Assembly (NCBI GenBank): GCA_964559575.1
Contig: CAZLGQ010000018.1
Coordinates: forward strand, 1-11,844
Reading direction: 5' to 3'
From: SKVL01 sp964559575
Lineage (GTDB): Bacteria; Patescibacteriota; Minisyncoccia; Phycocordibacterales; CSBR16-193
DNA length: 11,844 bases
This document shows, piece by piece, positions 1-8,087 of the stretch. How positions within the stretch are numbered: position 1 is the stretch's first letter; every line of letters starts with the position of its first letter. The notes below the pieces were generated by a model. That model saw only the letters and a list, made by a program, of their open reading frames with translations. It was not told the origin of the DNA and ran no database searches. The position numbers and the translations under genes are program-made.

Positions 1-1
1 T

Positions 2-64
2 TATATTATGAATACATTACAAGTTGGAAATTCCCAAGTAGGGTGGACTAATACAAACAATTGA
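2..64 (+). CDS. Possible 3' end of an upstream gene (partial)
   Basis: An open frame enters from the left edge and ends at a TGA at 62-64. It reads as a short polar tail rich in Gly, Asn, Thr and Gln (ending VGWTNTNN). The two other forward frames are closed early here. About 20 codons are too few to name a family. It could be the C-terminus of a surface protein, or chance. Its stop overlaps the -35 element of the next promoter, which would fit a compact genome. Confidence 0.3.
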   Translation, partial: YIMNTLQVGNSQVGWTNTNN

Positions 65-88
65 CTGAGATAGTAATTTAGATATAAT
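61..88 (+). promoter_or_regulatory. Sigma70-type promoter for the LysM/M23 gene
   Basis: TTGACT (61-66; 5 of 6 to TTGACA) and a perfect TATAAT (83-88) are separated by 16 bp. Transcription would start near 95. The predicted start lies inside a perfect 10-bp palindrome, AAGTGCACTT (91-100). The promoter reads toward the M23 gene, with a leader of some 40 or more bases. It is the best consensus match noticed in the window. Confidence 0.75.
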
Positions 89-135
89 TAAAGTGCACTT
101 CTTTTTAGGGGTGTTTTTACAGTATTGAGAGATGA

Positions 136-1296
136 GTAGACAGAGATAGAATTTTTACAGTTAAAAAAAGGCTTATTTTACAAATCCCACAGGAACCCGT
201 TTCGTGGAAATTAATAGACAAGATTCGGGGGAAAGATAAGGGTTATTCTAAAAACCATAAAAAAAATAAAACCTCTTTAAAGAAGAGAGGTTATTCTTAT
301 ACGTTTATTTCAACTGTATTTGTTACAGTTTTTGTTTTTTTAGCAACGACTTTCCCTTATCTTTATGTATCATCATATGTTTTAGTTTTATCTTTAGAAG
401 AAGATCCTTCTTATACTAATTCTCAAAACATTGATCTTATAACCAACCTTCCTAAAACTAAAAGCGATATTCTTGCAGTGGGAGGTTTTAATTTAAAAAC
501 AGATGATGAAGGATTGGCGGTTCGTTACGATAGTTTTTCTGAGGGGGTTTCTGTATTTAATGAAAAACAAGAAGAGATCTATATAGTAAGAGAAGGAGAT
601 ACGGTTTCTGAAATAGCTGAAATGTTTGAAATAACTCCGGAAACCATTATTGGTGCTAATGATCTTGGAGAATATGTACACAAAGGACAGCATTTGGTTA
701 TCTTGCCTTTTTCAGGAGTCAGACATCAGATCAAAAAAGATGATACTTTAAGCGGTATAGCTTCAAAATATGATGTTTCTAAAGAAAAAATAATTGAATT
801 TAATGATATTAGTGAAAATAAAAAACTTTCAGCGGGATATTTTATTGATGTTCCCGGTGGAGTGAAAGAAAGAAAATCAGAACAAGATACTGAAGATGTC
901 TCTTCAAGTCCCGTTTATGCTTATAACCAAACAGACAGAGGTGTTTCAGCAGCTAGTAGTTATTTTATAAGACCTGTAAGAGGGGGTGTTAGAACCCAAG
1001 GTCTTCATGGAAGAAATGCTGTTGATATAGCGGCGCCTATTGGTACACCTATATATGCCGCCGCTTCAGGAAGGGTTGTTGTTAGTGGTTGGCATAGTAG
1101 TACAGGTTATGGTTACTATATAGTTATAGATCATCCTAACGGTACAAGTACTCTTTATTCTCATAATAGTGAGAATTTAGTTGAGGTTGGAGAATGGGTT
1201 GAACAGGGGGATGTTATAGCCAGAATGGGCTCAACCGGTTTTTCTACAGGTCCTCACCTTCATTTTGAAGTTCATGGAGCTGCAAATCCTTTTTAA
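136..1296 (+). CDS. Membrane-anchored LysM / M23 (LytM-type) metalloendopeptidase
   Basis: Predicted cell-wall protein that binds peptidoglycan through LysM domains and cuts or remodels cross-links through an M23 zinc peptidase domain. The open frame begins at 136, just after a TGA. It encodes a basic N-terminus, a hydrophobic segment (about 298-390, one membrane helix), a linker, LysM 1 (about 577-714, YIVREGDT), LysM 2 (about 721-860, HQIKKDDT), a Ser-rich linker and the M23 domain (about 960-1290). Zinc ligands appear to be His 1006 and Asp 1024 (HGRNAVD, two residues longer than the usual H-x3-D) and the second His of HLHFEV (1261). YSH His 1162 and the first His of HLH (1255) fit the catalytic positions. 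The GTG at 478 could be called as the start but would remove the membrane helix. No ATG, GTG or TTG lies in frame before 478, so the true start is unresolved. The gene converges on the mutase gene with an 11-bp gap. Confidence 0.85.
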   Translation, partial: VDRDRIFTVKKRLILQIPQEPVSWKLIDKIRGKDKGYSKNHKKNKTSLKKRGYSYTFISTVFVTVFVFLATTFPYLYVSSYVLVLSLEEDPSYTNSQNIDLITNLPKTKSDILAVGGFNLKTDDEGLAVRYDSFSEGVSVFNEKQEEIYIVREGDTVSEIAEMFEITPETIIGANDLGEYVHKGQHLVILPFSGVRHQIKKDDTLSGIASKYDVSKEKIIEFNDISENKKLSAGYFIDVPGGVKERKSEQDTEDVSSSPVYAYNQTDRGVSAASSYFIRPVRGGVRTQGLHGRNAVDIAAPIGTPIYAAASGRVVVSGWHSSTGYGYYIVIDHPNGTSTLYSHNSENLVEVGEWVEQGDVIARMGSTGFSTGPHLHFEVHGAANPF

Positions 1297-1307
1297 TTTT
1301 TAAAGTT

Positions 1308-2681
1308 TTAGTCAGGATAAACCACTGAATAAGGATCAATAAAATCTATTACTTCTTTTACTTTTTCATCTAAAAGTTTTTTAGATGAAGCTTCGGCTAC
1401 CAACCGTATGATCGGTTCTGTGTTAGAGGATCTTAGTATAAATCTCCATTCATCAGAATTTATAGCTATTCCGTCAAGTTTAGTTATTTTTTTATCTTTA
1501 TATTTTTCGGTTACATTATCAAGTATAGATATGGGGTCTTTTTCTGTTGTAAGGTTTATTTGACCTGTTAAGAAATAATTATTTCTTAAGGGTTTCAGTT
1601 CCTCTTTTAAGCTGTTATTTTTCTTACTTAAATAACAGATAAGATATAAAACTGCCATTATTCCGGAATCAGCTCTGTACATAGACCTAAAGTAAAAGTG
1701 TCCACTTTTTTCAACTCCAAGTACTGAATTTGTTTCTTTCATTGTCTTTTTTATAAAAGAATGCCCCACTCTTTCTATTATGGTTTTTGCATTCTTGTAT
1801 TGAGAAACAGTATCAGATAAAACTTTAGATACGGTTATGTCATTTATTATTTTTTCCTCAGGATTTTGTTCTAAAAAATATTTGGTTAAAAGTGTTCCCA
1901 AAAAATCCGAATCTACAAAATTTCCATCTTCATCAACCGCAAAAACTCTATCCCCATCACCATCAAAGGAAACTCCAAAACTGTTTGGGGTGTTTAGAAC
2001 TTCTTTTTTTAGAGCATCTAAAGACCCCTTTTTTAAAGGATCAGGGCTTCTGTTAGGGAAATTTCCATCCGGTTCCCAAAAAAGTTTTTTTACAGTTATG
2101 TTTTTGTATAAAGGTATTAATTTTTCCAGTACAGGCCCCACCGCTCCGTTTCCGGCGTCTATTACAAGAGATATCGGTTTTATGGAGTCACTTGGAATAT
2201 TTTGGTTTATTTTTTCTATAAATTCAGAAGTAATATCCAGTGATCTACGAGAACCTTTTATGTTTTTTGGGGTAGATCTTTCTTTTTCAATTATTTTTTT
2301 ACTTAACTCTTCCATTCCACCTGTTTTTCTGATCGCCTCCCCTTTTTCTGATAGCATTTTAAATCCATTATATTCAGCCGGGTTATGTGAAGCTGTAACC
2401 ATTATACCCGGGACTTTATTTGAGACACAGTGAACATAAAACTGATCACTGCTTACAAGCCCTATGTGAACAGGATTTAAACCACTGTTTTCAATGGCTT
2501 TCATTATTTCTTCGGTTAATTTTGGACTTGTTTTTCTGGCATCGTGACCTACAACTATTTCTTTTTTCCCGTAAATTTCAGAAAAAGCCTCTCCTATTTT
2601 ATATGCTACAGACTCATTAATTTCTTCAGGGTATATTCCTCTTATATCATAAGCTTTAAATATTTTTTCTTTTATTTCCAT
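1308..2681 (-). CDS. manB: Phosphomannomutase / phosphoglucomutase (alpha-D-phosphohexomutase family)
   Basis: Interconverts hexose 6-phosphate and 1-phosphate in the cytoplasm, supplying sugar-1-phosphate for GDP-mannose or UDP-glucose and hence surface glycans. At 457 aa it has the normal length of the AlgC/ManB type. All four active-site loops are visible: the phosphoserine loop TASHNP (Ser98), the Mg2+ loop DGDGDR (240-245), the sugar loop GVEKSGH (322-328), and the phosphate loop RSSNTEP (417-423). The N-terminus, with KAYDIRGIYP, is typical and supports the ATG at 2681. No Shine-Dalgarno is seen; the preceding bases are nearly all A and T. It lies 17 bp behind comM and is probably the last gene of the minus-strand block. 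Whether glucose or mannose is preferred cannot be read from the sequence. No clear terminator lies between it and the convergent M23 gene. Confidence 0.93.
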   Translation of the reverse strand: MEIKEKIFKAYDIRGIYPEEINESVAYKIGEAFSEIYGKKEIVVGHDARKTSPKLTEEIMKAIENSGLNPVHIGLVSSDQFYVHCVSNKVPGIMVTASHNPAEYNGFKMLSEKGEAIRKTGGMEELSKKIIEKERSTPKNIKGSRRSLDITSEFIEKINQNIPSDSIKPISLVIDAGNGAVGPVLEKLIPLYKNITVKKLFWEPDGNFPNRSPDPLKKGSLDALKKEVLNTPNSFGVSFDGDGDRVFAVDEDGNFVDSDFLGTLLTKYFLEQNPEEKIINDITVSKVLSDTVSQYKNAKTIIERVGHSFIKKTMKETNSVLGVEKSGHFYFRSMYRADSGIMAVLYLICYLSKKNNSLKEELKPLRNNYFLTGQINLTTEKDPISILDNVTEKYKDKKITKLDGIAINSDEWRFILRSSNTEPIIRLVAEASSKKLLDEKVKEVIDFIDPYSVVYPD

Positions 2682-2698
2682 AATTTTATTAATAATTA

Positions 2699-4255
2699 TT
2701 AAATAATATTTATTGATGGACGATACTGTAAGGCTTCTAAAATATGTTGTTCTTTAATATCTAAACTTTCTTCAAGATCAGCTATTGTTCTGGCGGTTTT
2801 TATCATTTTATGATAAGTGCGAGCAGTAAATCCTTTCTTTTCAGCATAAATTATCAGTATCTCTTCTGCTTTTTTTGATATAAGAGATAAAGATTCGGTA
2901 TCTTTAACATTCATGTCTTTATTGGAAAAAGCATCATTTCTATTTAAAAATCTATTCTTTTGTATTTTTTGAGCTCTTTTAATTCTTTTTTTTAAATCGT
3001 TATATTTATTTTCATTTTTATTTTGACTGGAAAGTTTTCTATGAGGAACTGCTTCTACATTACACCATAGGTCAATTCTGTCCATTATGGGACCTGATAT
3101 TTTTTTGGTGTATCGGTTTATTTCTGAAGCACTGCAATTACATTCTTCTTTGTCTGTTCCAAAATACCCACAAGGACATGGATTAAACGCGACCACTAAA
3201 ATAAAGTTTGTAGGAAAAACTGTTTTTTCTTGGGTTCTTGAAATAACGATCTTACCTTCTTCTATGGGTTCTCTTAAAGATTCAATTACATATCTATCAA
3301 ATTCAGGAAACTCATCAAGAAAAAGAACTCCATTATGAGAAAGAGTTATTTCTCCCGGGCGTGGAAACGTACCTCCTCCTATTATAGCGGCCGGTGATGA
3401 GGTATGGTGAGGAGACCTAAAAGGAGGTTCTGTTATTAAAGTATTGTTTGGTAGTTTTCCGGCTATAGAGTGAAGAGATGTAGTTTCAAAAACCTGCTCC
3501 TCACTTAATTTAGGCAAAATAGACGCTAAAGATTTAGCTAAAAGAGTTTTTCCGGATCCCGGAGGTCCATACATGGCAATGTTGTGTCTACCGGCAGCCG
3601 CTATTTCTAGAGCTCTTTTTACTGTTTCTTGGCCTTTTATGTCTGAAAGAGATACTTTATGAGAAGTTTTTTTGTATTTTAGAGGCGTTTTTGGTTGAAG
3701 GGCTATACTTTTTGGTGGGTTATACTCAATATCGTCTTTTTCGTTTATATGAGTTATAACCTCATACAAAGATTCTGCCCCATAAACATTGATATTTTTA
3801 ATAAATGCAGCTTCTTTGGCGTTGTTTTTAGGTACAAAAATATTTTTAAAACCGGATTTAGCGGCTTTTTGAGCAATAGGTAAAACTCCTTTTATAGGTC
3901 TTAGAGATCCGTCAAGTGAAAGTTCTCCTATAAAAACAGAATCATTGCTTTGAAAATTTATTTCGTTAACAGCTTTTAAATAACCGATGGCAATAGCTAA
4001 GTCAAAATAAGTTCCTTCTTTTTTTAAAGAAGCGGGAGCTAGTGAAAAGACCACTTTTTGATTTTTTTGTTTTGGAGATCTAAAACCTGTGTTTTTTATG
4101 GCTGCGGATATTCTTGCTTGTGACTCTTCAACAGATTTATTAGGTAGTCCAACTAAAGAAAAAACATGTAAACCATTTGAGATATCAGTCTCTATGTTTA
4201 TAATGCTTGTTTCAAGCGAAGTTGCTTGTGCGCTGTAAACCTTTGAAAAACTCAT
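2699..4255 (-). CDS. comM: ComM/YifB family AAA+ ATPase (Mg-chelatase-like)
   Basis: A 518-aa protein of the YifB/ComM family. In Vibrio cholerae, ComM is a hexameric helicase that drives branch migration during natural transformation. Order: N-terminal ChlI-like domain (about 1-170, starting MSFSKVYSAQ with VGLPNKSVEES), AAA+ core with Walker A GPPGSGKT (230-237) and Walker B VLFLDEF (310-316), a Cys cluster C360-x-C362 and C372-x-C374 that is usual in this family and may bind zinc, SGPIMDRIDL (387-396), and the Mg-chelatase C-terminal helix bundle (GFTARTYHKM... to HILEAL). The start is an ATG at 4255-4253 sharing its A with the TAA of the upstream gene (TAATG). A GAGG lies 7 bases before the ATG, the only SD-like sequence I see in the block. 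Despite the Mg-chelatase name, no chlorophyll role is expected. It implies DNA uptake and integration, although no other competence gene is in the window. Confidence 0.93.
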   Translation of the reverse strand: MSFSKVYSAQATSLETSIINIETDISNGLHVFSLVGLPNKSVEESQARISAAIKNTGFRSPKQKNQKVVFSLAPASLKKEGTYFDLAIAIGYLKAVNEINFQSNDSVFIGELSLDGSLRPIKGVLPIAQKAAKSGFKNIFVPKNNAKEAAFIKNINVYGAESLYEVITHINEKDDIEYNPPKSIALQPKTPLKYKKTSHKVSLSDIKGQETVKRALEIAAAGRHNIAMYGPPGSGKTLLAKSLASILPKLSEEQVFETTSLHSIAGKLPNNTLITEPPFRSPHHTSSPAAIIGGGTFPRPGEITLSHNGVLFLDEFPEFDRYVIESLREPIEEGKIVISRTQEKTVFPTNFILVVAFNPCPCGYFGTDKEECNCSASEINRYTKKISGPIMDRIDLWCNVEAVPHRKLSSQNKNENKYNDLKKRIKRAQKIQKNRFLNRNDAFSNKDMNVKDTESLSLISKKAEEILIIYAEKKGFTARTYHKMIKTARTIADLEESLDIKEQHILEALQYRPSINII

Positions 4256-4626
4256 TAAAATTCCTCATTTTTGTGAGCAATACATGTTTCTGCGGCGAGA
4301 TTGGCATCAATTCTTTCTTCTTCTATTTCTTCTCCGCAAACAGAGCAAAAACCATAGGTTTCGTCTTCTATTCTGCTTAAGGCATTTTTAACATTTTGGT
4401 AGCGTACTTCTAAATTGTGCAAAATGCCCGCATTTTCACCGTAAGCTTCGTAAGCGTCTGCTCTTTCTCCGCTATCTGATTCCAAAACATCCATATCCGG
4501 ATAATTTGGGATCCAGTCTTCCTCATTTTCAGGGTTTCTCTCCCCTACTGTGGAAAGTTCTTCTTCAAGAAGGTCTTTTTCTTTTTCAAGTTTTTGTTTT
4601 AAAAGTTTTATTTTTTCTTGATCCAT
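4255..4626 (-). CDS. DksA/TraR-family zinc-finger protein
   Basis: Small (123 aa) member of the DksA/TraR family, whose studied members insert a coiled coil into the RNA polymerase secondary channel and tune initiation. The N-terminus (1-30) is a highly charged helix and about 65-90 is a second helix, as expected for the coiled coil. The C-terminus carries the finger YGFCSVCGEEI with C94, C97 and C115, but the fourth ligand position holds His118 (C-x2-C-x17-C-x2-H) instead of the Cys of E. coli DksA. The acidic middle (about 30-60) does not show the DxxDxA tip of E. coli DksA, so ppGpp-type function is uncertain. The stop overlaps the comM start by one base, suggesting translational coupling. 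There is a 33-bp gap to the preceding gene and no Shine-Dalgarno. Confidence 0.85.
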   Translation of the reverse strand: MDQEKIKLLKQKLEKEKDLLEEELSTVGERNPENEEDWIPNYPDMDVLESDSGERADAYEAYGENAGILHNLEVRYQNVKNALSRIEDETYGFCSVCGEEIEEERIDANLAAETCIAHKNEEF

Positions 4627-4659
4627 ATTGTAATATTGATTTTAGTTAATTAAATTTTT

Positions 4660-5340
4660 CTAATAAGAAGATCTATAAATATCCAGGATTTTTAAAAAAA
4701 ACTCTTCTGTTTCTGTAATAGCAATGGTTTTTTTGTTTAAAAAACCATAAATATTACCGTTTTCTTTTACAATAATGTCTGCATTGGCTTTTTTGTATCT
4801 ATCTACTTTTTGAGTCCTTTCTTTTCCGGTAAATGTCTCCACAATGCGAAAAAAGTCTTCCGAATGGTTTGACATTATTGGGAAGACATCTTTTTTAAAG
4901 GTTGTTAAAAAGAATATATTTCCTTTATAAACTCCTATACTAAAACTTTCTATATTTTTCTTTAGTTCTTTTGAAATAGGTTCTTCATATGTTTTTAACA
5001 TTTCTGTTAAAAATAAAGGATTTTTATGATCTTGAAAAATTATTTCTAAAAGATCTTCAGAATCGGTTTTTCTGTTAGAAATGTTTTCTATCTGTTCGGA
5101 TATATCTCGGGGGGAGGTAAAAACAACCGGAACTTCCTTATCAAAAGGAAAGTTGACACTTTTTTGTTCTTTTTCTTCTTCTTGAAAAGCGGATATAAAG
5201 GCGTATATTGTAAAACCACTTAATAATAGTAAAAAACTTACTATTATAACTATAGTAGAACCTTTAAACTTTTTTTCTTCAATTGACTGTTTTTTTTCAG
5301 GAACGAAATCTTGATCACTGTAATTTATTTCTTCGTTCAT
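4660..5340 (-). CDS. Single-pass membrane protein of unknown function
   Basis: I do not recognise this 226-aa protein. A charged cytoplasmic-type N-terminus (1-27) is followed by one strong hydrophobic helix (about 28-51). The remaining 175 residues are charged, without Cys and without obvious catalytic motifs, and would lie outside the membrane given the lysines just before the helix. The alternating short hydrophobic strands toward the end (SIGVYKGNIFFLTTF, NIYGFLNKKTIAI) suggest a folded alpha/beta domain. No signal-peptidase site stands out, so it is probably anchored. It ends with TAG. The 84-bp gap behind pnp is the widest inside the block. It holds an 8-bp AT hairpin (5358-5376) and a weak promoter candidate (TTGTTT, 17 bp, TAAACT on the minus strand), so it may start its own transcript. 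Confidence 0.75.
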   Translation of the reverse strand: MNEEINYSDQDFVPEKKQSIEEKKFKGSTIVIIVSFLLLLSGFTIYAFISAFQEEEKEQKSVNFPFDKEVPVVFTSPRDISEQIENISNRKTDSEDLLEIIFQDHKNPLFLTEMLKTYEEPISKELKKNIESFSIGVYKGNIFFLTTFKKDVFPIMSNHSEDFFRIVETFTGKERTQKVDRYKKANADIIVKENGNIYGFLNKKTIAITETEEFFLKILDIYRSSY

Positions 5341-5424
5341 GTTTTAGATCTGAATTTTAAACTTACCTTAAGTTTATCATTATCAATAATGGAAAACAAT
5401 AAAGGTATTTATTAAAAGAAAAAA

Positions 5425-7542
5425 TTATTTTTTCTTTTTTGATATAAATTCAGGATCTATTTCTTTTATGGAAAGCTTCAATCTTTCTTTGTCGTCTATA
5501 TCTTTAATAATTATGGGTACTTTATCGCCTATGCTAAGAAAATCTTCTACTTTTTCTACTCTGGAAGGAGATATTTCAGAAATATGAAGTAAACCTTCAG
5601 TTCCCGGACCTATTCTTACAAAAGCTCCAAAATCCGTTATTTTAACCACTTCTCCGGTAAATTCTTCCCCCTTTTTGTATTCATGGGTCATATCTTTTAT
5701 TGTTTTTAAGGCCTGTTCATTTCCTTCGGCTTCTTTTGATGTTATATAAACAGTACCATCGTCTTCAATGTCTATTTCTACACCGGTTGCTTCTTTTATT
5801 TCGTTTATAGTTTTACCTCCCGGACCTATAATTAATCCTATTTGGTCTTTCTTTATTTTGGTCGTAAGGATCTGAGGAGCATTGGAAGAAATAGATTCTC
5901 TAGGTTCCTGAATTTCTTTTTCTATAACATCAAGGATCTTAAAAACGTTTTTATTTCCTTCTAAAACAGCTTCTTCTATAACGGAAGTTGATACTCCTTT
6001 TAGTTTTATATCCATCTGAACAGCAGTTATTCCTTTTCTGGATCCGGCTATTTTAAAATCCATATCACCATAATGATCCTCCGGTCCTTGAATATCGGTT
6101 AGTATTACATATTCATCTGTTTCCTCATCGGTCATAAGTCCCATAGCTATTCCTGCGATGGGGGTTTTAATAGGAACACCACCATCCATTAAAGCCAGAG
6201 TTGAACCACAAACAGATGCCATTGAGGTTGAACCGTTAGATGATAGAGCTTCAGATACTAAACGTATTGTATAAGGAAATTTTTCTTTTGGAGGGATGAT
6301 CGCTTTTAATGCTTTTTCAGCTAAAGATCCATGTCCTATCATTCTTCTGTTAAAACCTCCCACACGACCGGTTTCACCAACAGAAAACGGTGGAAAGTTG
6401 TAGTGATGCATAAATCTTTTCTTTACATCTTGAGATTCCATTTGGTCTATTAAAAGACTATCTTCGGGACCACCTAATGTTAGAACCGAAAGAACATGCG
6501 TTCCTCCTCGATAAAATATTCCGGATCCATGTAAAACTTCTGATAATCCCCCCGCTTGGGCATATAGCGGTCTTATTTCATCCATATTTCTTCCATCAGG
6601 GCGTCTTTTTTTATTTATAGCTTCTCTGTGTATCAGATCATTTAAATGATCTTCAAAAAGATTTTCCGCTTCGGATGACTCCTCTTCTATTTTTTCTTGG
6701 ACTAATTTACCCCATTCTTTTTTTAGTTCTAAAATATGTTTTTTACCCGGAGTGTTTGTAAAAGTTGCTTTTTCCAGTTTTGGTTCAATGTTTTTCTTAA
6801 AAAGATCTTTTAATTCATCAGTTGGGCTTTCAATTTCAAGTTCTTTTTTCTCAACTCCTCTTTTTTTAATTATTTCTTTTTGGAATTCCTGGATTTTTTC
6901 TATTTCTTTTTCAGCTGTTTTTATGGCTTTAATGAAGTTTTCTTCCGATACCTCATTAGCTTCAGCTTCTATCATAGTTATTTTTTCGTCTTTACCACAC
7001 ACAACAAGGTCTAATTCGGTATCTTCTTTTTTTCTGAAACTGTATTCCGGATTGATCTTATACTGATCTTCTACTGAATTTTTGCCTACACGTACAGCAC
7101 TAACCGGACCATCCCATGGAATTTCCGAGGTACCTAAAGCCAGAGATGTTGCTAAAATAGCTAAAATATCCGGATCATCTTCGTCTATTGAGAGAACGGT
7201 TATAACAACCTGTATTTCATTTCTAATACCTTGATCAAATAAAGGTCGAATCGTTCTGTCTATGATACGAGCACTTAAAACTGCGTCATCTGAAGGACGG
7301 CCCTCTCTTCTCATGAATCTGCTTCCAAGTATTTGGCCTGCGGCGTAAAACTTTTCTTCATAATCAACAACAAGAGGAAAGAAACCGGTTTTTTTAGGTT
7401 CATCGGACATCGTTACTGTAGCAAGAACGGTTGTGTTTCCGTAAGAAACTAAAACACTTCCTGAAGCCTGTTCCGCAAGGTCGTTAAACTCTACAGTAAG
7501 ATCCTTTTCAGCTATTTTTGTTGTGAATTTTTCTTTTTTCAT
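5425..7542 (-). CDS. pnp: Polyribonucleotide nucleotidyltransferase (PNPase)
   Basis: Phosphorolytic 3'-5' exoribonuclease, normally a homotrimer, that degrades mRNA to nucleoside diphosphates and can also add tails. The 705-aa length and domain order are complete: first RNase PH domain (about 10-230), helical linker (about 235-310), second RNase PH domain (about 313-545) with RRPDGR, the phosphate-binding SSNGSTSMASVCG (434-446) and the catalytic GDMDFK (492-497, Asp493, Asp495, Lys497), KH domain with IIGPGGKTI (571-579), and S1 domain (about 627-693, GEVVKITDFGAFV). The Lys-rich tail is short. The ATG at 7542 overlaps the TGA of the NYN gene as ATGA, so the two are probably translated in a coupled way. 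Location downstream of rpsO follows the widespread rpsO-pnp pairing, here with a NYN gene inserted. Confidence 0.97.
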   Translation of the reverse strand: MKKEKFTTKIAEKDLTVEFNDLAEQASGSVLVSYGNTTVLATVTMSDEPKKTGFFPLVVDYEEKFYAAGQILGSRFMRREGRPSDDAVLSARIIDRTIRPLFDQGIRNEIQVVITVLSIDEDDPDILAILATSLALGTSEIPWDGPVSAVRVGKNSVEDQYKINPEYSFRKKEDTELDLVVCGKDEKITMIEAEANEVSEENFIKAIKTAEKEIEKIQEFQKEIIKKRGVEKKELEIESPTDELKDLFKKNIEPKLEKATFTNTPGKKHILELKKEWGKLVQEKIEEESSEAENLFEDHLNDLIHREAINKKRRPDGRNMDEIRPLYAQAGGLSEVLHGSGIFYRGGTHVLSVLTLGGPEDSLLIDQMESQDVKKRFMHHYNFPPFSVGETGRVGGFNRRMIGHGSLAEKALKAIIPPKEKFPYTIRLVSEALSSNGSTSMASVCGSTLALMDGGVPIKTPIAGIAMGLMTDEETDEYVILTDIQGPEDHYGDMDFKIAGSRKGITAVQMDIKLKGVSTSVIEEAVLEGNKNVFKILDVIEKEIQEPRESISSNAPQILTTKIKKDQIGLIIGPGGKTINEIKEATGVEIDIEDDGTVYITSKEAEGNEQALKTIKDMTHEYKKGEEFTGEVVKITDFGAFVRIGPGTEGLLHISEISPSRVEKVEDFLSIGDKVPIIIKDIDDKERLKLSIKEIDPEFISKKKK

Positions 7543-8072
7543 TTGTTTGTTTTTTTACTGCTTTGATTTCCTATAAGGTATCGATGTGAATTCTCATCCA
7601 TATCAATGAAATCATCAGCAACTTCTTTTAATTTTCCTGAAGCGGATTTTCCAAATGCCATTACTTCAACTTGGCATCCTTCATTTATTTTTAAATATTC
7701 TATTAAAGGTATAAAATCACCATCGCCTGAAACTAAAACGATAGTATCTAGTTTAGGAGCAGATTTTATGGCATCTATAGCTATTCCAACATCCCAGTCA
7801 CCTTTTTTTGCACCACCATAAAATATCTGGAGATCTTTTGTTTTTGTTTCTATTCCCAGTTTTTGTAAGGCGTCAAAAAAAGCCTTTTCTTCCCCTGTTT
7901 CCGTGGTTATGACATAAGCCATAGCTCTAATTAAAGAACGGTTACATAGACCGTCTTTTAAAACATTACCAAAATTAACTCTTTTTTTATAGAGATGTTT
8001 TGCACTGTGGTATAAATTTTGAGTATCTATAAAAACACCTACCCGTTGTTTTTTATGTTTTATAACAGGCAT
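7539..8072 (-). CDS. NYN domain (LabA/DUF88, PIN-like) putative ribonuclease
   Basis: A 177-aa protein made of one NYN/LabA-like domain, a PIN-like fold expected to cleave RNA with metal ions. Visible acidic positions are Asp16 in VFIDTQN with Asn19, Asp92/Asp94 and Asp100 in KGDWDVGIAID, and Asp117/Asp119 in VSGDGDF, which match the conserved carboxylates of the family. The N-terminus is basic and the C-terminus is a short Lys/Asn-rich tail. It sits 15 bp after rpsO and overlaps pnp by 4 bp. Placement between a ribosomal protein gene and an exoribonuclease gene supports a role in RNA turnover. The substrate is unknown. It ends with TGA, which also shows that TGA is a stop in this genome. No Shine-Dalgarno precedes its ATG. 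Confidence 0.88.
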   Translation of the reverse strand: MPVIKHKKQRVGVFIDTQNLYHSAKHLYKKRVNFGNVLKDGLCNRSLIRAMAYVITTETGEEKAFFDALQKLGIETKTKDLQIFYGGAKKGDWDVGIAIDAIKSAPKLDTIVLVSGDGDFIPLIEYLKINEGCQVEVMAFGKSASGKLKEVADDFIDMDENSHRYLIGNQSSKKTNK

Positions 8073-8087
8073 ATAACTTAAGGGTTT

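Noticed and set aside
133..135. TGA read as an amino acid (code 25, as in Gracilibacteria and Absconditabacteria)
   Set aside because: TGA cleanly ends the NYN gene in an ATGA overlap and no conserved protein here has an internal TGA; extending through this TGA soon meets TAG and TAA.
478..480. GTG at 478 as the start of the M23 protein
   Set aside because: The same frame upstream encodes a membrane helix and a basic N-terminus that suit this protein type, so a start at 478 would cut the protein in the middle of its linker.
1837..2433. 198-codon open frame on the + strand
   Set aside because: Antisense to the mutase gene and rich in Ser/Phe as expected from reading its reverse complement; the mutase has all family motifs.
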